8,877 bases of DNA. It comes from an uncultured Clostridia bacterium (GTDB lineage: Bacteria > Bacillota > Clostridia > Christensenellales > Borkfalkiaceae). The notes below the pieces were generated by a model that saw nothing but the letters and a program-made list of their open reading frames with translations, searched no databases and was not told the DNA's origin. This document shows positions 5,736-8,877 of the stretch, one piece after another. The stretch covers positions 1 through 8,877 of the forward strand of contig CANPZH010000059.1 of the NCBI GenBank assembly GCA_947589335.1, in the 5' to 3' direction. Each line of letters begins with the position of its first letter. Position 1 is the first letter of the stretch. A program made the position numbers and the translations under genes.

Positions 5736-7172
5736 ATGAAAAAGATATTGCATATTGCGCTTGCGGCGCTGTTCTGTTCGGCGTTCATCTTCCCGTTCGC
5801 CGCTTGTGAGATCGACACGGGCGAGACCCCCGGCGGACAGGTGACGCCGGGCGGGAACGAAAACCCCGGCGGCAGCGAGAATCCCGGCGGCAGCGGACAG
5901 GAGGAGCCCCCCCAGCAGAATACGGACGCGGACGTCGAGGTCACCGTGGGCACGCTCGGCAAGCCCGATGAGCTCACGCTGATGAAGCGCTGGATCAGCT
6001 CCTTCAACACGGCGCATCCCGAGGTCAACATCACCCTCACCAAGCAGATGAGCGGCATGCCCGATACGACGCTGTGGAAGTCCGCGGGCGAGATGCCCGA
6101 CATCATCTGGACGGCGGGCGACCAGCACTCTCCCTATTCGGGCAATCTCGGATATTTCCGCAACCTGAACGACGAAACGGCTTTCCCGGGCTGCACGGAG
6201 TTCTTCGGCGACTTCTACGAATCGCTCATCGACAGCACGCACTATTCCAACACGGACACCGGGATCTGGTTCGTCCCGCGCGACTATAACCGCCTCGTCA
6301 TCTACCTCAACAAGACGGCGTTCGAGGAAGCGGGCGTCGCCGTCCCCGAAAACGACTGGACGTGGGACGACTTCATCAAGACCTGCAACGACCTCATGGA
6401 CGCAGGCGCGAAGAAGGGCGTCGAATGGAAGAAGTGGAGACCCGTCTATACGACCATGCTCCAGAACTTCGGCGGGAAATATCTGAACGACAACGGAACG
6501 CTCGCGATCGACAGCGCCGGCACCGAGGCGTGCGTGGATTTCTACTCCAAGTTCTACGAACTCCGCAGAGACCCGTCCGATCCCGTCGTGGGGCTTGCGA
6601 TCGAGGGCGAGGGCACGAGCTTCAAGGCTTATCCCGGCTTCATCGAGGGCAGCGTCCCGATGATCGTGGACGTCCGTCCCCAGCTGCCCGGCTATATGCA
6701 GGCGGCGTCGAACGGCGATTGGGAACTCGAAGTGCGCGCATTCCCCAACTTCACGAAGGCGGAAGGGGGAGTGGGCTACGTCGGCGCAGGCTGCAGCGGC
6801 TACGGCATCACGACCGACTGCACGGACGAGCAGGAGCTCCACTGGGCGTGGGAATTCCTCAAATGGTGCATGTCCGAAGAGGGCTATGAGAAGGTCTCCG
6901 CGCTCGGCAACATCGTCCCCGCGCTGAAATCGCTCAAAAGCAGCGGCAGCTGGCGCGAGTACGGCCAGTACGGCATGACCGTGGACGCCGACGCATTCGT
7001 CTACGGGAACACGAAAGACGTCTTCCTCAACTATCAGAACAGCCTTCCCGTGACGGCGCACGACGACTTCGTCCTCCGCGTCGACGACTTCTGGAAGAAT
7101 GTTCACGCCGGGAAGGGATACAGGGCTTCGGTCGATCAGCTGATCTCCGACTTCGGCGCATTGAAGAAGTGA
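5736..7172 (+). CDS. Extracellular solute-binding lipoprotein, family 1 (sugar ABC transporter)
   Basis: The 478-residue protein starts 8 nt after AAGGAG (5722-5727), 19 nt after the preceding stop. A lipoprotein signal ends in FAAC (Cys24), then a PGG/NENPGG linker (31-52) leads to the binding domain at about 66. Family hallmarks are the first strand VEVTVGTLGKPDELTLMKRWISSFN (in two halves, 67-90), the PDIIW segment (121-125), the typical YNRLVIYLNKTAFEEAGV (184-201) followed by DWTWDDF (207-213), and the FIEGSVPMIVD segment (302-312). This is the usual layout of the MalE-like SBP_bac_1 group that captures oligosaccharides and delivers them to CUT1-type permeases. Two permease genes follow directly. 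The ligand cannot be read from sequence. The 478 aa is slightly longer than usual because of the linker. Confidence -1.
   Translation: MKKILHIALAALFCSAFIFPFAACEIDTGETPGGQVTPGGNENPGGSENPGGSGQEEPPQQNTDADVEVTVGTLGKPDELTLMKRWISSFNTAHPEVNITLTKQMSGMPDTTLWKSAGEMPDIIWTAGDQHSPYSGNLGYFRNLNDETAFPGCTEFFGDFYESLIDSTHYSNTDTGIWFVPRDYNRLVIYLNKTAFEEAGVAVPENDWTWDDFIKTCNDLMDAGAKKGVEWKKWRPVYTTMLQNFGGKYLNDNGTLAIDSAGTEACVDFYSKFYELRRDPSDPVVGLAIEGEGTSFKAYPGFIEGSVPMIVDVRPQLPGYMQAASNGDWELEVRAFPNFTKAEGGVGYVGAGCSGYGITTDCTDEQELHWAWEFLKWCMSEEGYEKVSALGNIVPALKSLKSSGSWREYGQYGMTVDADAFVYGNTKDVFLNYQNSLPVTAHDDFVLRVDDFWKNVHAGKGYRASVDQLISDFGALKK
5826..5891 (+). repeat. PGG-repeat linker-coding tract (solute-binding lipoprotein)
   Basis: Residues 31-52 read TPGG, QVTPGG, NENPGG, SENPGG, and continue as GSGQEEPPQQ. 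The unit is the same as in the upstream 912-aa lipoprotein, including TPGGNENPGG, although the two mature proteins are otherwise unrelated. It likely acts as a wall-spanning spacer. Confidence -1.
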
Positions 7173-7200
7173 CGAAAATCAAACAAAAGGAGGGAAAGCG

Positions 7201-8127
7201 ATGAAGAAAATGACGCAACGGACCAAGCAGAAGATCAAAAACAACGTCGTGGGCTGGATGTACATCATGCCGGTCGTGCTCGGCGTGCTCATCTTCACCG
7301 CCTTCCCCGTGATCTATGCGTTCATCAGCAGCTTTTTCGAGACGCCGCTGAAGGCGATCAGCTGGGACTTCGGGGAGTGGGTCGGCGTGGACAACTATCT
7401 CATGCCGCTCACGAACAGTTACTACCGGAGAAAGTTTTTCAAAGCGCTCGGCGTGACCTTCCTCTATGCGGGGACGTATATCCCGATCAGTCTCATCCTC
7501 TCCTTCCTGCTGGCGGTCCTGCTCAACCGCGACCTCAAGGGAATGCGCTTTTTCCGGGTGCTCTACTATCTGCCCGTGCTCATTCCCGCCGTCTGCAGCG
7601 GGCTGCTCTGGAACAGGATCACCGATCCCTATTACGGGGTGATCAACAAGATGCTCGAAGACTTCGGGATCGGCGCGCTGCCATGGTTCACGAAGGCGGA
7701 GTCGAGCATGCCGTCGTTCATCTTCGTGAATATGTTCACGCTGGGCGGGAGCATGATCCTATGGCTTGCGCAGCTCAAAAACGTGCCCAAGTCTCTCTAT
7801 GAGAGCGCCCGCCTCGACGGGGCGGGGAGGTTCCGCCAGCTCATCAGCATCACCATTCCCATCTGCACACCGATGATCCTCTACAACGTCATCATGAGCA
7901 TCATCGGCGTCATGCAGACCTATTCGCAGGTCCTCACGCTCACGGGTCCGTTGAACTCGGGCGTGGACGACAGTCTGCTCTTCTATGTGTTCAACATCTA
8001 CGACAACCGCGTCTCCCACTTCGGCTACGCCTGCGCGCTCAGTTTCATCCTGTTCGCGATCATCGGCGCGCTGACCGCGGTCGTCATGAAGACGAGCAAG
8101 TGGGTCTATTACACGGAGGAGGGCTGA
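7201..8127 (+). CDS. ABC sugar transporter permease, MalF/UgpA-like
   Basis: The 308-residue protein starts 6 nt after AAAGGAGGG (7186-7194), 28 nt after the binding-protein stop. It has six likely membrane segments (about residues 18-42, 84-108, 117-137, 172-192, 222-244 and 274-297), the usual count and length for this subunit. The cytoplasmic EAA loop, which docks the ATPase, is clear at 201-220 (ESARLDGAGRFRQL then ISITIP), with the conserved G eight to nine residues after the EAA-like start and the closing IP. With the following permease it forms the heterodimeric channel of a CUT1-type importer. The basic N-terminus (MKKMTQRTKQKIK) fits a cytoplasmic start. A second in-frame ATG three codons in lies farther from the RBS and is less likely. 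Confidence -1.
   Translation: MKKMTQRTKQKIKNNVVGWMYIMPVVLGVLIFTAFPVIYAFISSFFETPLKAISWDFGEWVGVDNYLMPLTNSYYRRKFFKALGVTFLYAGTYIPISLILSFLLAVLLNRDLKGMRFFRVLYYLPVLIPAVCSGLLWNRITDPYYGVINKMLEDFGIGALPWFTKAESSMPSFIFVNMFTLGGSMILWLAQLKNVPKSLYESARLDGAGRFRQLISITIPICTPMILYNVIMSIIGVMQTYSQVLTLTGPLNSGVDDSLLFYVFNIYDNRVSHFGYACALSFILFAIIGALTAVVMKTSKWVYYTEEG
8115..8123 (+). promoter_or_regulatory. RBS of the second permease, inside the end of the first
   Basis: GGAGGAGGG lies in the last codons of the upstream permease gene and is 8 nt before the ATG at 8132. It decides the start: later in-frame ATGs at 8147 and 8150 are too far away. The 4-nt gap between stop and start favours coupled translation and equal amounts of the two subunits. 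Confidence -1.
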
Positions 8128-8131
8128 GCCG

Positions 8132-8877
8132 ATGGAAGAAGCCGTCATGATGCAACCGGATGCTGCCGTCCGCATGAAGCGGCGCGCGAAGGCGATGCGC
8201 ATTGCCGGGAAGATCCTCAGCTACATCTTCCTCTCGCTGCTTGCCTGCGTCTTCCTGTTCCCGTTCTTTGTCATGATCTGCATGAGCATCCTGCCCGACC
8301 GCGACGTCTTTTTGCAGGTCCTGTTCTCGACGTCGGGAACGATCAACCTCGTGCCGTACATCACGATCTTTTCAAGCGGCTCGAACTATCTGCGCTATCT
8401 CGGGAACACGCTCATCGTCGCGGCGATCACGACGGTCGGGATCCCGTTCGTCTCCGCACTCTGCGCATACGGGTTTGCGAAGATGGAATTCAAGGGCAAG
8501 GAAGTCGCCTTTGCGGTCGTGCTCAGCACGATGATGATCCCCGCGGTCATCAGCCTTGTCCCGCTCTACACCCTCTATGCCCGCCTCGGCTGGCTGGATA
8601 CTCTCTTCCCGATGTGGGTGCCGTCCCTCTTCGGCGGCGGCGCGACGAACATCTTTTTGATGCGCCAATTCATGCGCGGGATCCCCAACGACATGATCAA
8701 GGCGGCGCAGCTCGACGGGGCGAATTCCTTCGTGATCTTTTTAAGGCTCATGATCCCGCTCTGTCTGCCCATCCTGCTCTATGTCGCGGTGCAGTCTTTC
8801 CTCGGCGCATGGAACGACTTTATGACCCCGTTCACCTATCTGAGCGTGGGTTCGAAGAGCGTCACGCTCGCGCTCGG
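8132..8877 (+). CDS. ABC sugar transporter permease, MalG/UgpE-like (3'-truncated by the window edge)
   Basis: The frame is open from the ATG at 8132 to the window end (248 full codons, no stop). The usual length is about 275-300, so only the last membrane segment and tail are missing. Likely membrane segments are about residues 28-51, 92-114, 124-148, 158-178 and 206-228. The EAA loop is at 190-209 (KAAQLDGANSFVIFLRLMIP), a good match to the family pattern, and the ALCAYGFAKMEFKGK segment (109-123) is typical of MalG-type subunits. It pairs with the upstream permease; the gap between the genes is 4 nt. The substrate follows that of the binding protein and is unknown. Confidence -1.
   Translation, partial: MEEAVMMQPDAAVRMKRRAKAMRIAGKILSYIFLSLLACVFLFPFFVMICMSILPDRDVFLQVLFSTSGTINLVPYITIFSSGSNYLRYLGNTLIVAAITTVGIPFVSALCAYGFAKMEFKGKEVAFAVVLSTMMIPAVISLVPLYTLYARLGWLDTLFPMWVPSLFGGGATNIFLMRQFMRGIPNDMIKAAQLDGANSFVIFLRLMIPLCLPILLYVAVQSFLGAWNDFMTPFTYLSVGSKSVTLAL

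Noticed and set aside
5706..7106. A minus-strand open frame of 466 codons opposite the solute-binding protein gene
   Set aside because: It has the same shadow character; the plus-strand gene has a lipobox, RBS and clear family motifs.

Overview
The window reads as a carbohydrate-uptake locus of a moderately high-GC Gram-positive bacterium, most likely a Clostridia-type Bacillota. The pointers are strong AGGAGG-type ribosome binding sites, ATG starts, lipobox-anchored solute-binding proteins, and a binding-protein/two-permease set with no ATPase gene in view. The PGG/NENPGG lipoprotein linkers are, as I recall, the kind seen in gut Clostridia such as Christensenellales; that placement is a guess. 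All six genes lie on the + strand.

Region 1 (1-1326) is the 3' part of a GH36-type alpha-galactosidase gene, with both catalytic aspartates visible. Region 2 (1327-1639) is the only sizeable non-coding stretch. It is AT-rich and holds a 12-bp-stem intrinsic terminator, a sigma-A-like promoter with a 7-bp inverted repeat over its -10, and a leader of roughly 140 nt ending in two strong hairpins just before the first ribosome binding site.

Region 3 (1640 to the right edge) looks like one operon with gaps of 21, 19, 28 and 4 nt. Its genes are: an exported protein of unknown function (438 aa); a 912-aa lipoprotein that looks like a six-hairpin (alpha/alpha toroid) glycosidase without an obvious family; a family 1 solute-binding lipoprotein; a MalF-like permease; and a MalG-like permease cut by the window end.

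Inferred model: the two exported proteins bind or cut a glycan at the cell surface, the binding protein captures the released oligosaccharides, the two permeases import them with a shared ATPase encoded elsewhere, and the upstream GH36 enzyme may remove alpha-galactosyl groups. The substrate is not determined by the sequence. The best candidates for something undescribed are the 912-aa glycosidase-like lipoprotein, its 438-aa partner, and the structured leader that precedes them.
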